NCBI GenBank assembly: GCA_002395155.1
Contig: DGWD01000043.1
Coordinates: 46,422-56,332 of the forward strand
Source: Treponema sp. UBA4267
Lineage (GTDB): Bacteria; Spirochaetota; Spirochaetia; Treponematales; Treponemataceae
Length of the DNA stretch: 9,911 nucleotides
Reading direction: 5' to 3'
Part shown: piece after piece, positions 1 to 7,141 of the stretch
Layout of the letters: every line of letters starts with the position of its first letter
Numbering within the stretch: the stretch's first letter is position 1
Made by a program: the position numbers and the translations under genes
The notes under the pieces: generated by a model
What the model was told of the DNA's origin: nothing
The model's input: only the letters and a program-made list of their open reading frames with translations
The model's database searches: none

Positions 1-1619
1 GCACGAACTTCGTCTGCCCAACCAAGGAATGTTTCGAGGTCGCCAGAAACTGAAGCTGGAGTTACAGGAATTACTTCACCATATACGTTACCTGTTGAAC
101 CGTCGATAGAAATGAAGTCACCCTTCTTGAATTTCTTTCCGCCGATTGTAACAGTATCTTTACCTGTGAATACAACATCTGAACATCCACATACACAAGG
201 AGTACCCATACCACGTGCAACTACAGCTGCGTGTGATGTACGTCCACCAGTAGATGTAAGAATACCCTGAGCAACATACATACCTGCAATGTCATCAGGA
301 GATGTTTCTTTACGAACGAGAATAACTTTCTTACCAGCTTTGTCCCATTCTACAGCTTCTTCTGCTGTGAATACGATCTGACCACATCCAGCTCCTGGAG
401 AAGCGTTGAGAGCAGATGCTAAAGGTTTAGCTGATTTAAGAGCCTTAGCTTCAAACTGTGGGTGGAGGAGCTGATCAAGCTGATCTGGCTTTACGCGGAG
501 AAGAGCTTCTTCTTTTGTAATCATTCCTTCGCCAACCATGTCTACAGCCATCTTTACAGCAGCAGGACCTGTACGTTTTCCGTTACGGCACTGGAGCATG
601 AAGAGTTTTCCTTCCTGTACAGTGAATTCCATATCCTGCATATCATGGTAGTGAGCTTCAAGACGATCACGGATTGTAGAGATTTCCTTGAAGATTTCTG
701 GCTGCTGTTTTTCAAGAGCTGAAATGTCCATTGGAGTACGAATACCAGCTACAACGTCTTCACCCTGAGCATTGATAAGATATTCAGCCATGAAGTGGTT
801 TTCACCAGTTGAAGGGTCACGAGAGAATGCTACACCAGTTCCTGATGTATCACCCATGTTACCGAATACCATAGCCATTACAGTAACAGCAGTTCCCTTA
901 ATTACGTTTTCATCGATGTTGTTGAGCTTACGATAGATGATAGCACGTTCGTTCATCCAAGAACCGAATACGGCACCAATAGCTCCCCACATCTGAACCT
1001 GTGGGTCCTGAGGGAAGTCTTCTCCCTTTTCTTTCTTGTACATTTCCTTGTACTTAGCAACAATCTGCTGGAGTTCTTCAGTTGTAAGTTCAACGTCTTC
1101 TTTAATTCCGCGGATTGCTTTTACTTCGTCGATGATAGCTTCGAATTTATCATGATCTACGCCCATAGCAACGTTACCGTACATCTGGATAAAGCGACGG
1201 TAAGCATCCCATGCGAAACGTGGATTGTTTGTCTTGTTAGCAAGACCAAGAACTGATTTATCGTTAAGACCAAGGTTGAGGATTGTATCCATCATACCAG
1301 GCATAGATTCAGCAGCACCTGAACGAACAGAAACGAGAAGTGGATCGTTTTCATCACCAAGTTTCTTTCCGAAAGTTGTTTCAAGCTTGTTAAGATATTC
1401 TGCAACTTCCTTATCAAGTCCTTCAGGATATTTTTTTCCTAATTTGTAGTATTCCTGACAAACGTCAATTGAAATTGTGAATCCAGGTGGAACTGGAAGA
1501 CTTAAAGGGGCTTTTGCCATCTGAGCAAGGTTTGCACCTTTACCACCGAGAATAGGACGCATTGATTCATCGCCTTCTGCGTCACCATTGCCGAAAAAGT
1601 AAACATACTTTGTAGCCAT
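1..1619 (-). CDS. ppdK: Pyruvate phosphate dikinase, N-terminal 539 residues (3' end off the window)
   Basis: The enzyme interconverts ATP + phosphate + pyruvate and AMP + PPi + PEP in the cytoplasm; in anaerobes it often works at the PEP/pyruvate node of glycolysis. The start ATG (1617-1619) gives MATKYVYFFGNG, with GGAG at 1628-1631 eight bases upstream. The N-terminal ATP-grasp domain shows GGKGANLAQMA (residues 26-36) and VSVRSGAAESMPGMMDT (about 96-112), which holds the ATP-binding Arg99. The swivelling phosphohistidine domain has TSTGGRTSHAAVVARGMG, with catalytic His463 encoded at 231-233. The read ends at WADEVR, just where the linker to the C-terminal PEP/pyruvate barrel begins, so roughly 350 residues are missing. 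Known relatives are about 870-900 residues long. The gene is divergent from the GH-like gene at 1829 and has its own promoter. The identification is secure. Confidence 0.97.
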   Translation of the reverse strand, partial: MATKYVYFFGNGDAEGDESMRPILGGKGANLAQMAKAPLSLPVPPGFTISIDVCQEYYKLGKKYPEGLDKEVAEYLNKLETTFGKKLGDENDPLLVSVRSGAAESMPGMMDTILNLGLNDKSVLGLANKTNNPRFAWDAYRRFIQMYGNVAMGVDHDKFEAIIDEVKAIRGIKEDVELTTEELQQIVAKYKEMYKKEKGEDFPQDPQVQMWGAIGAVFGSWMNERAIIYRKLNNIDENVIKGTAVTVMAMVFGNMGDTSGTGVAFSRDPSTGENHFMAEYLINAQGEDVVAGIRTPMDISALEKQQPEIFKEISTIRDRLEAHYHDMQDMEFTVQEGKLFMLQCRNGKRTGPAAVKMAVDMVGEGMITKEEALLRVKPDQLDQLLHPQFEAKALKSAKPLASALNASPGAGCGQIVFTAEEAVEWDKAGKKVILVRKETSPDDIAGMYVAQGILTSTGGRTSHAAVVARGMGTPCVCGCSDVVFTGKDTVTIGGKKFKKGDFISIDGSTGNVYGEVIPVTPASVSGDLETFLGWADEVR

Positions 1620-1672
1620 TGATTTTACTCCATTATAATAAATTTATTATTTGCAAAGTTAAATAATAAATT

Positions 1673-1701
1673 ATTTTACAGATTAAATGAATATAGGTCA
1701 A
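1673..1701 (-). promoter_or_regulatory. Predicted sigma70-type promoter of ppdK
   Basis: On the minus strand, TTGACC (1701-1696) is separated by exactly 17 bases from TAAAAT (1678-1673). Each box matches consensus at 5 of 6 positions. Transcription would start near 1666, giving a leader of about 47 nt that contains the GGAG ribosome binding site at 1628-1631. Promoter activity is inferred from the motif only. Confidence 0.6.
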
Positions 1702-1814
1702 TTGTAGAAACTTGCATTAAAGTTCTCTGAGTAGGCTTAAAAAAACATATTTTTACAATTTTTATATAAAATTTTTTATATTTTTATCTTACTTCTTTCA
1801 TATATAATTAAGAT

Positions 1815-1820
1815 AAAGGA
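1815..1820 (+). promoter_or_regulatory. Ribosome binding site that fixes the start of the GH-like gene
   Basis: AAAGGA lies eight bases before the ATG at 1829. The in-frame ATG at 1820 overlaps this site and has nothing suitable upstream, so 1829 is the better start. Confidence 0.6.
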
Positions 1821-1828
1821 TGTTAACA

Positions 1829-3298
1829 ATGAATAAAGTCGTTTTAAAATCAGCAGGCTGTGCACTTGACCTTGGAGATGGTAGTGAACGCGGTCTTTAT
1901 GTAAATCAGGATTATATTCTCCAGAAAATGAGAAAAATCCACCGTGGAATCAGTTTGATGTACACCTACTATCCTAATGATAAAGGATGGCCAGGACGTG
2001 CCAGTGTTGTTCATAAACAGGAGACACCTTCTGGAGCATGGGATTATCCATACGAAGATTATTTCCCTTATCGTGGTGGAAAAGAGGGACTTCGCGATGA
2101 CGAACCTTTCAAATTTATGAAAGAAATCAGACAGCGCGGACAGGATGTTGTCCTTACCTTAACAATTGACCCAACTTTAACAGAAGAAGAATTAATTCCT
2201 GTTGCAAAAGATTTACGCCCTTATGGCCGCTTGTTGTTACGTGTTAATCATGAATGTACAGGTTCCTGGTTCTGTTTTAATAAACGTGCCACATATCAGC
2301 AGCTGGCAGATTTTTTTGTTCTGGTTTGTAAAGTTATGCACCAGTATGCTCCAAATGTAAAAATGATTTTGTGTGCAGGAATGTTTGATCAGGCTACAGG
2401 CAAACTTGAAATGGAAGATATCTTCCTTGAAGCACATAAAGCAGCAGATATCTGGTCTGGAGATAATTATCTTTCTTTGCACTGGGGATGGCCAGTTGAT
2501 GTAGCAACAAAAGAAACAAAAAATTACGCCTGCTATGATGTAGATGCAGTTTACGACAAGGCAAAAGCAACCCTCCACCGCCTGCGAGAAATTACTGGAC
2601 AGGATAAACCAATGGTTCTTTCTGAACTTAATGGTGATGGTGATGTTACCGGTGCTTTTGAACAGTCAAATATGATGAAGCACTTTATGGAAAGACTTCA
2701 GAAAGATGATGAAAAATGGCTTTCTGCTTTTACAATGTATCAGTTCCGTGATGATGGACGACTTGGTCTGGAAATTACAGATCCAAACAATCATGATGTT
2801 GGAATTGAACAGCCAATGCTGGCAATGTACCGCGAAGAATTACACAAACCATTCTTCCACCAGCCAATTGAAACATCCGGTAAAATTGAACTTCCAGCCA
2901 AATTAAGATGGTCTTCTTCAGAAGATGCGGAAGGCGTTGAAGTGGACTGCCATTTCAACAAAACTCCACATTATTTTGAAGTTTATTTTAAAGATGAATT
3001 ACTTGATATGAATATTATGATGGAGTTTGGCGGCTACTGGTTCTACAAAGCACCAGGAACAAAGTGTGTTGATTTAATGTCTTACTTCTTTGAAAAACCA
3101 CTTTCAAAAGCTGCTGACATGAAACTTAGATTCTTCTGTCCACCAAAAGATGGTTTGAATCACCCATATGAGGGGACAGACCCCTATTCAGCAGCCGATG
3201 GTGAATGGATGTACAACAGCTACGCCACCCTTCCAAAACTGCCTGAAATAAGAATTGAAGAAGAACCTGTAGCCCTATTCAAACATTACGATGATTAG
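1829..3298 (+). CDS. Glycoside-hydrolase-like protein, probably clan GH-A / GH26-related, cytoplasmic
   Basis: This 489-residue protein has no signal peptide or membrane segment. The first ~340 residues look like a (beta/alpha)8 glycosidase. RLLLRVNHECTGSWFCFN (residues 134-151) resembles the strand-4 motif of GH26 mannanases, with Glu142 as the likely acid/base. PMVLSELNGDGD (261-272) resembles the strand-7 motif, with Glu266 as a candidate nucleophile. DVVLTLTIDP (106-115) and WSGDNYLSLHWGWP (209-222) fit intervening barrel strands. The last ~140 residues (about 350-489) are rich in aromatic residues and predicted strands, and I do not recognise the domain. The gene faces the CE2-type esterase tail to tail across 103 bases, suggesting a shared role in acetylated oligosaccharide breakdown. 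The family assignment rests on motif resemblance only, and the substrate is unknown. Confidence 0.6.
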   Translation: MNKVVLKSAGCALDLGDGSERGLYVNQDYILQKMRKIHRGISLMYTYYPNDKGWPGRASVVHKQETPSGAWDYPYEDYFPYRGGKEGLRDDEPFKFMKEIRQRGQDVVLTLTIDPTLTEEELIPVAKDLRPYGRLLLRVNHECTGSWFCFNKRATYQQLADFFVLVCKVMHQYAPNVKMILCAGMFDQATGKLEMEDIFLEAHKAADIWSGDNYLSLHWGWPVDVATKETKNYACYDVDAVYDKAKATLHRLREITGQDKPMVLSELNGDGDVTGAFEQSNMMKHFMERLQKDDEKWLSAFTMYQFRDDGRLGLEITDPNNHDVGIEQPMLAMYREELHKPFFHQPIETSGKIELPAKLRWSSSEDAEGVEVDCHFNKTPHYFEVYFKDELLDMNIMMEFGGYWFYKAPGTKCVDLMSYFFEKPLSKAADMKLRFFCPPKDGLNHPYEGTDPYSAADGEWMYNSYATLPKLPEIRIEEEPVALFKHYDD

Positions 3299-3307
3299 TC
3301 TACAGGC

Positions 3308-3324
3308 CTAAAAAAGATTTTTAG
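3308..3324. repeat. Small AT-rich hairpin after the GH-like gene
   Basis: CTAAAAA (3308-3314) and TTTTTAG (3318-3324) form a perfect 7-bp inverted repeat with a 3-base loop, ten bases after the stop codon. It has almost no GC and no T-run, so it is at best a weak 3'-end element. Confidence 0.35.
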
Positions 3325-3334
3325 AAATACGTCG

Positions 3335-3367
3335 AGTCAAGGCACGCTCACGCTTAAAGCCTTGACT
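3335..3367. repeat. Relatively GC-rich REP-like hairpin in the convergent gap
   Basis: AGTCAAGGC (3335-3343) and GCCTTGACT (3359-3367) are a perfect 9-bp inverted repeat around a 15-base loop. Pairing may extend outward through CG (3333-3334) with CG (3369-3370) across a one-base bulge. The block is clearly richer in GC than the flanking intergenic DNA. It has no T-run on either side, so it does not look like a simple intrinsic terminator. A dispersed palindromic repeat or a 3'-end stabiliser is possible. Confidence 0.5.
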
Positions 3368-3375
3368 TCGCCGTT

Positions 3376-3401
3376 TTGAGGGTTTTGTAATAAACCCTCA
3401 A
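3376..3401 (-). terminator. Hairpin directly after the CE2-type esterase stop codon (possible terminator)
   Basis: TTGAGGGTTT and AAACCCTCAA form a perfect 10-bp stem with a 6-base loop, starting at the base after the esterase stop codon (3402-3404) on the minus strand. No T-run follows, so it may act with the hairpin at 3335-3367 as a bidirectional 3'-end block between the convergent genes, or it may be an mRNA stabiliser. Confidence 0.45.
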
Positions 3402-4541
3402 TTAGATGGTCCAGTCTCTCAGTTCATCTGAAAGAATCTGGGCCATTTTTTTATGACTTGTTGCTGATGGATGCCAGTCTGCAGCAATACCGTCTTTTTC
3501 ATCCTGAACAGGGAATTTTACAAATTTAACAGGAACATTCTTAAAATCATCATGAAAAAGTTTAAGAGCTTCTTCGACTGAATCACACAATTCCTGACCC
3601 ATTATACCAAGACAACAACAAATTTTTGCTTTTGGTGAACGACGATGAACTGCTTCTACCAATTGTCGCATTCCTGCTACATAACCAAGACGACGTTCTT
3701 CATGACCATGAACCCAAGACTGATCGTTTGTACCAAGGTGAATAACAACAATATCAGGAGAGAACTTTTTTTCATCCCAAACTTCAGGTTCAAGACCAAG
3801 CCTTAAAGAAAGAGATTTATCTGTATATGGCCAGTTTCCAGGCATAAGCCAGTGAGTATCTGGTAATTTTGCAGTTTCTGGATCTACATAATTTGAAATA
3901 ATTCCAATTCCACTCCAGCTGCAGCAAGATAAATTTGCATTCAAAGCTTTTGCTGTTAAAAATGCATAAGACTTGTCGGCACGCTGCTGCTGAGTAGTAA
4001 AAGAATCTTTTTCCCAAACTCCTTCAATACCATATCCACAGGTAATTGAATCCCCAATAATTTCAATATTTGTTTTTGTTTTAGAAGGTTCAGGCAATTT
4101 TGAAAGAATGCTAAGACTAAGAGCGTCTACAACTCCATCATCATCTTTTGAAAGCTCACAGAGTTCACCGTCAATTTCAAGGCCTTTAAAACCTGCATAA
4201 CCAAAGGCAGCCTCCGAAATCTTTATCACTCTAATACAAACAGTTTTTTCTACATCTGATTCAAAAAGAAGACATTCATTTTCCTTTTTATCCAAAGTAA
4301 TTTTTTTATTAAGTTCCTCTGGAAAAGATGCCCAAGAGGTGTCTGTCCCCTCACTAATATAAACACCTAAAACACCAAGAGTATTTTTATCCCAGCTTTC
4401 AGGATCACTTACAATATGAGCAAGAGCTTTCTTTCCCTTCATCACAAAACAAAAACCGCTGCATGAATAATCAAAATATCGTATTCCATTGTGATTAAGA
4501 TTACGGCCATACCAAATCAAATCATTTGCATTTACGTTCAT
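3402..4541 (-). CDS. CE2-type SGNH carbohydrate acetylesterase, cytoplasmic
   Basis: The 379-residue protein matches the layout of carbohydrate esterase family 2: an N-terminal jelly-roll of about 140 residues followed by an SGNH/GDSL hydrolase domain. Visible motifs are IEIIGDSITCGYG (nucleophile Ser165), CSWSGIGIISNY (oxyanion Gly211), VVIHLGTNDQSW (Asn272) and AADWHPSATSHKKMA (Asp355/His357). Known CE2 enzymes remove O-acetyl groups from xylo- and manno-configured sugars. There is no signal peptide, so acetylated oligosaccharides imported into the cell are the likelier substrate. GAGGA (4547-4551) lies five bases before the ATG. It is the last gene of the minus-strand run, 18 bases after argA, and faces the GH-like gene tail to tail. 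The family call is strong; the exact substrate is inferred. Confidence 0.85.
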   Translation of the reverse strand: MNVNANDLIWYGRNLNHNGIRYFDYSCSGFCFVMKGKKALAHIVSDPESWDKNTLGVLGVYISEGTDTSWASFPEELNKKITLDKKENECLLFESDVEKTVCIRVIKISEAAFGYAGFKGLEIDGELCELSKDDDGVVDALSLSILSKLPEPSKTKTNIEIIGDSITCGYGIEGVWEKDSFTTQQQRADKSYAFLTAKALNANLSCCSWSGIGIISNYVDPETAKLPDTHWLMPGNWPYTDKSLSLRLGLEPEVWDEKKFSPDIVVIHLGTNDQSWVHGHEERRLGYVAGMRQLVEAVHRRSPKAKICCCLGIMGQELCDSVEEALKLFHDDFKNVPVKFVKFPVQDEKDGIAADWHPSATSHKKMAQILSDELRDWTI

Positions 4542-4559
4542 ATAAATCCTCTTGTATTT

Positions 4560-5873
4560 TTATTTTTTTAATCTATAAACTTTTGAATTTCTAGAAGCGG
4601 TCCAAATAGCCCGACGTTTTTCTGGAAGAGAGTCAATTTTATCTTCCTCAAAACCAAGTTTTTCAAACCAGTCCGAAGCTTGAGTTGTCATTATAAAAAT
4701 TGATTTAGAATCAAGTTTTTTGGCTTTTGCAATCAAACTTTCTATTAATTTTGGTCCAATTCCCATATGTTCAAAGTTTTCATCAACCGCAACAGCTGCA
4801 ATTTCTGCCTGTTTATCATCATAAAGATGAAGGGCTGCACAGGCATGAACACCACCATCAAGTTCATAAACTAGATAATCCTGGAATGATGAAGAAAGGT
4901 CCTCTTCCGTTCTAGCCAACAATTTTCCAGCTTTTACAAATGGTCTCATAATTCCAAGAACTGCAGGAATGTCAGTCTGAAGCATTGGACGAATCTTTCC
5001 ATAATTGCTGGTATAAATCATAGTTCCAGAACCTAAATCACTAAAGATTTCGCAAAGTAAACTTCCATCTTCCTTTCCATCAAGAAGGTGAACACGAGTT
5101 ACACCATTTGAACATGCTTCCCGAGCCGACTGTAAAAGCCCCCTGGTCAAATCATCAAGGTTTGGATTTTCTTTTATAAAAGAGTCCACTTCATCAAGAT
5201 TCATGGCAGGAACATTACCCTTTTCAGAAAGAGCAAATTCCTGTGGAATATTAAATCTGTGATTATCAATAACGCCTTCCTGACTTACGTAAAAAAGTTT
5301 GTCTGCCTTTAAATTAATTGCAACCTGCTGGGCAAGGAGCATAGAAGAGATATTGTAAGGATGTCCAATAGAATTCCAGCCAATACAAGGAAAAATTGGG
5401 ATAAAGCCATGATTTAAAACAGTTTTAATTGATTCAACTTCCAGTTTATCAATTTCTCCGGCTGTTCCAAAATCAAAACCTTCTATAACACCTTTAGCCC
5501 TAGAACGAACCCAGTTACCAATAACAGCTGTAATTGAATTTGCGGCCAAACTGGTCATAATTGTATTTGAAACATCAAAGGCTGCCATTTTTATAAGAGG
5601 CATGGCATCTGTATCTGTAACACGGATATTTTTCTGATAATTCCATTTGATATTTGCCGAGGTCAAAACTTCATCAATTCGGGTACGGGCACCAGGAATG
5701 ATTACGACCTGAAGGCCTGCCTCATGCAATAAGGCAATATCACGAATATGTGAAGAATATAAAGGCGATGCAATAGTTTTATCATCAAGATAAATTACAA
5801 CAAGAGCATTTTTAAATTTCTGCAAGTAGCGAATTACGTCTCTAACACTTTCGGCTTTTTTATTTGCAAGCAT
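4560..5873 (-). CDS. argA: Amino-acid N-acetyltransferase (N-acetylglutamate synthase), ArgA type
   Basis: ArgA transfers acetyl from acetyl-CoA to glutamate, the first step of arginine synthesis by the acetylated route. At 437 residues it is close to E. coli ArgA (443). Residues 1 to about 285 form an amino-acid-kinase-like domain that in this family binds arginine rather than acting as a kinase: ALVVIYLDD (23-31), AGLQVVIIPGART (52-64) and the family signature GVTRVHLLDGKEDGSLL (257-273) followed by GSGTMI (281-286). Residues 290-437 are a GNAT domain, with AEIAAVAVD (356-364) and the acetyl-CoA loop HMGIGPKL (369-376). The putative ribosome binding site is AGGGA (5884-5888), ten bases before the ATG. 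It lies between queH and the CE2-type esterase in the same orientation. Feedback inhibition by arginine is typical of the family and not visible here. Confidence 0.92.
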   Translation of the reverse strand: MLANKKAESVRDVIRYLQKFKNALVVIYLDDKTIASPLYSSHIRDIALLHEAGLQVVIIPGARTRIDEVLTSANIKWNYQKNIRVTDTDAMPLIKMAAFDVSNTIMTSLAANSITAVIGNWVRSRAKGVIEGFDFGTAGEIDKLEVESIKTVLNHGFIPIFPCIGWNSIGHPYNISSMLLAQQVAINLKADKLFYVSQEGVIDNHRFNIPQEFALSEKGNVPAMNLDEVDSFIKENPNLDDLTRGLLQSAREACSNGVTRVHLLDGKEDGSLLCEIFSDLGSGTMIYTSNYGKIRPMLQTDIPAVLGIMRPFVKAGKLLARTEEDLSSSFQDYLVYELDGGVHACAALHLYDDKQAEIAAVAVDENFEHMGIGPKLIESLIAKAKKLDSKSIFIMTTQASDWFEKLGFEEDKIDSLPEKRRAIWTASRNSKVYRLKK

Positions 5874-5902
5874 TTCTTATTATTCCCTGTAAAGTTTATA
5901 TT

Positions 5903-5908
5903 ATTATA
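5903..5908 (-). promoter_or_regulatory. Possible internal -10 element for argA
   Basis: A perfect TATAAT reads on the minus strand in the 51-base queH-argA gap and would start RNA about 22 bases before the argA ATG. No acceptable -35 is seen at 16-18 bases, so this may be chance in AT-rich DNA. Confidence 0.25.
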
Positions 5909-5924
5909 GAATATTTCTCTTTTT

Positions 5925-6632
5925 TTAGTGATGATTTGTATTGTTTTTTGAATAAACACATCCACAATAGTCCTGCCGGTACATGCCAAACTCCTGGCTT
6001 ATTTCAAGACTACGCTTAAATCCACCTTTTTTCTTAAAATCTGATGGAAGCCAGTGTGGTGATTCAGAAGACTGTCCTTCTTGGCTCAAAGCCTCACCAA
6101 TCACATTTATTTTTTCGGCATCTTTAAACGGACTGATAGAGAGAGTTGTACAAAAATAATCATATTTATTTGCCAGAGCATAATCATAAGCCGCTTTTAA
6201 ACGTAAAAAATAACACCGTCTGCAGCGTTCGCCTTTTTCTGGTTCTTTGGCAAGTTCCGGTTCTTCTTTTATCTTAATCGAATCATAAAATTCCTGAGGA
6301 ATATATTCCCTTTCCACAACCTTTACTTTGCCTTCAAGAGCAGGGGGAAATGTTTGATACAGTTTTTTAAGCTCATTAAACCGGCGGAAATATTCCTCTG
6401 GCGGATAAATATTTGGATTATAGTAAAAAACGGTAATATCAAAAAAATGAGTTAAATATTCAAGACAATATGATGAACAAGGGCCACAGCAGGCATGCAA
6501 AAGTAAAGAAGGCTTTTTTTCTGCATCCTTTTGAAATTTTGACAAAAGCAGATCTAATTCCTTCTGATAATTGCGTTTCTGAACCAGACTTTTTGGCAAA
6601 TTACATTGAACTGGGCTCTTAAAGTTTTCCAT
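5925..6632 (-). CDS. queH: Epoxyqueuosine reductase QueH (DUF208 family)
   Basis: QueH carries out the last step of queuosine synthesis, reducing epoxyqueuosine in tRNA; it is unrelated to cobalamin-dependent QueG. Numbered from the ATG at 6632 (235 residues), the conserved cysteines are all present: LLLHACCGPCSSYC (Cys48, Cys49, Cys52), ERCRRCYFLRL (Cys137, Cys140) and MYRQDYCGCVYSK (Cys223, Cys225). These correspond to the iron-sulfur/metal ligands and redox cysteines of the family. YNPNIYPPEEY and TTLSISPFKDAE are further family motifs. An alternative ATG at 6647 adds five residues, but 6632 is better placed because GGAG (6642-6645) sits nine bases upstream. The gene overlaps the preceding FMN-binding gene by 14 bases, which implies translational coupling. 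Confidence 0.93.
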   Translation of the reverse strand: MENFKSPVQCNLPKSLVQKRNYQKELDLLLSKFQKDAEKKPSLLLHACCGPCSSYCLEYLTHFFDITVFYYNPNIYPPEEYFRRFNELKKLYQTFPPALEGKVKVVEREYIPQEFYDSIKIKEEPELAKEPEKGERCRRCYFLRLKAAYDYALANKYDYFCTTLSISPFKDAEKINVIGEALSQEGQSSESPHWLPSDFKKKGGFKRSLEISQEFGMYRQDYCGCVYSKNNTNHH

Positions 6633-7029
6633 TAGATAAGGCTCCATCTACACAACTTATATAAACAAGACTACCAAGTTCTGCACCTTTAATTGCTTTT
6701 ACCACAACTTTATTCTGAGCAATCATATCCTGAAGAATTGGTTTTGCAGTTTCGCTGTCAATTCCTTCACTCTCAATCACTTCTATATTTGTAATAGTAT
6801 GATTTTGAACAAAAACCTTAAGTTGAAGATGCAAAAAACTGGTGTAAGTTTTACCGTAATATTCCCCATCTTCCACTTCGGAAAGTTCAACATTATAAAA
6901 TGGAAGTTTTGCTGCCTCGGTGATATTGGCCCTTCGACGAGCTAATAACCATCCTCCAGCCATTAAAAAAAGTACTGCTATAACAGCAAGAATTTTTGCA
7001 TAAGCATTCCAGTTTCTTTTCATAAACAT
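6619..7029 (-). CDS. Small membrane-anchored FMN-binding-domain protein with a degenerate flavinylation motif
   Basis: This 136-residue protein has one N-terminal membrane helix (about residues 11-30, flanked by KRN and RRR, cytoplasmic N-terminus likely). A single domain resembling FMN_bind follows, as in RnfG/NqrC: EDGEYYGKTYTSFLHLQLKV (53-72), then NHTITNIEVIES (76-87) in place of the usual 'dG.I..v.v'. The place of the covalent-FMN motif SGATxTS is taken by KGAELGS (114-120), so the canonical Thr acceptor is missing. It may bind FMN non-covalently or have another role. Two starts are possible, 7029 and 7023, and each has AGGA six bases before it. It is the first gene of the run with queH, argA and the esterase. 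No convincing promoter is seen upstream. Confidence 0.72.
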   Translation of the reverse strand: MFMKRNWNAYAKILAVIAVLFLMAGGWLLARRRANITEAAKLPFYNVELSEVEDGEYYGKTYTSFLHLQLKVFVQNHTITNIEVIESEGIDSETAKPILQDMIAQNKVVVKAIKGAELGSLVYISCVDGALSNGKL

Positions 7030-7112
7030 TCCTATTCCTGATTCACTATAATTTTTATTTTTTAAAAACGCTAGAGTAAAATATTCTTTCTTTTAATATA
7101 GCTATATAAACC

Positions 7113-7141
7113 TTGAATTCCTAGCTATCTCATAGTATACT
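7113..7141 (+). promoter_or_regulatory. Predicted sigma70-type promoter of the toxin-antitoxin pair
   Basis: TTGAAT (7113-7118) and TATACT (7136-7141) are separated by exactly 17 bases. Transcription would start near 7148, giving a short leader of about 24 bases with GGAGG (7161-7165) before the antitoxin ATG. The -10 lies inside the left arm of an inverted repeat. Confidence 0.6.

Larger units (their letters stand above)
1620..1828. other. Divergent AT-rich intergenic region between ppdK and the GH-like gene
   Basis: This 209-base region carries the ppdK promoter. It also has weaker plus-strand candidates for the GH-like gene: TTTACA (1752-1757) to TATATT (1777-1782) with a long 19-base spacer, and a perfect TATAAT at 1803-1808 without a convincing -35. 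A perfect 16-bp AT-only palindrome lies at 1635-1650, and an inverted repeat ATATAAAA/TTTTATAT at 1764-1781. These are low-complexity and may have no function. No gene is seen here. Confidence 0.5.

Noticed and set aside
462..722. 86-residue open frame on the plus strand
   Set aside because: It is antisense to the clearly coding ppdK gene and its composition looks like chance.
1632..1637. Perfect TATAAT on the minus strand before ppdK
   Set aside because: It abuts the GGAG ribosome binding site, so RNA starting from it would lack that site. The promoter at 1673-1701 fits far better.
1635..1650. 16-bp perfect AT-only palindrome before ppdK
   Set aside because: It has no GC pairs and lies in DNA of very high AT content, so chance is a sufficient explanation.
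1820..1822. Upstream ATG for the GH-like gene
   Set aside because: It overlaps the AAAGGA ribosome binding site that serves the ATG at 1829.
6633..6647. Longer queH start at 6647
   Set aside because: No ribosome binding site precedes it, while GGAG is well spaced for the ATG at 6632. Both frames are the same and only five residues differ.
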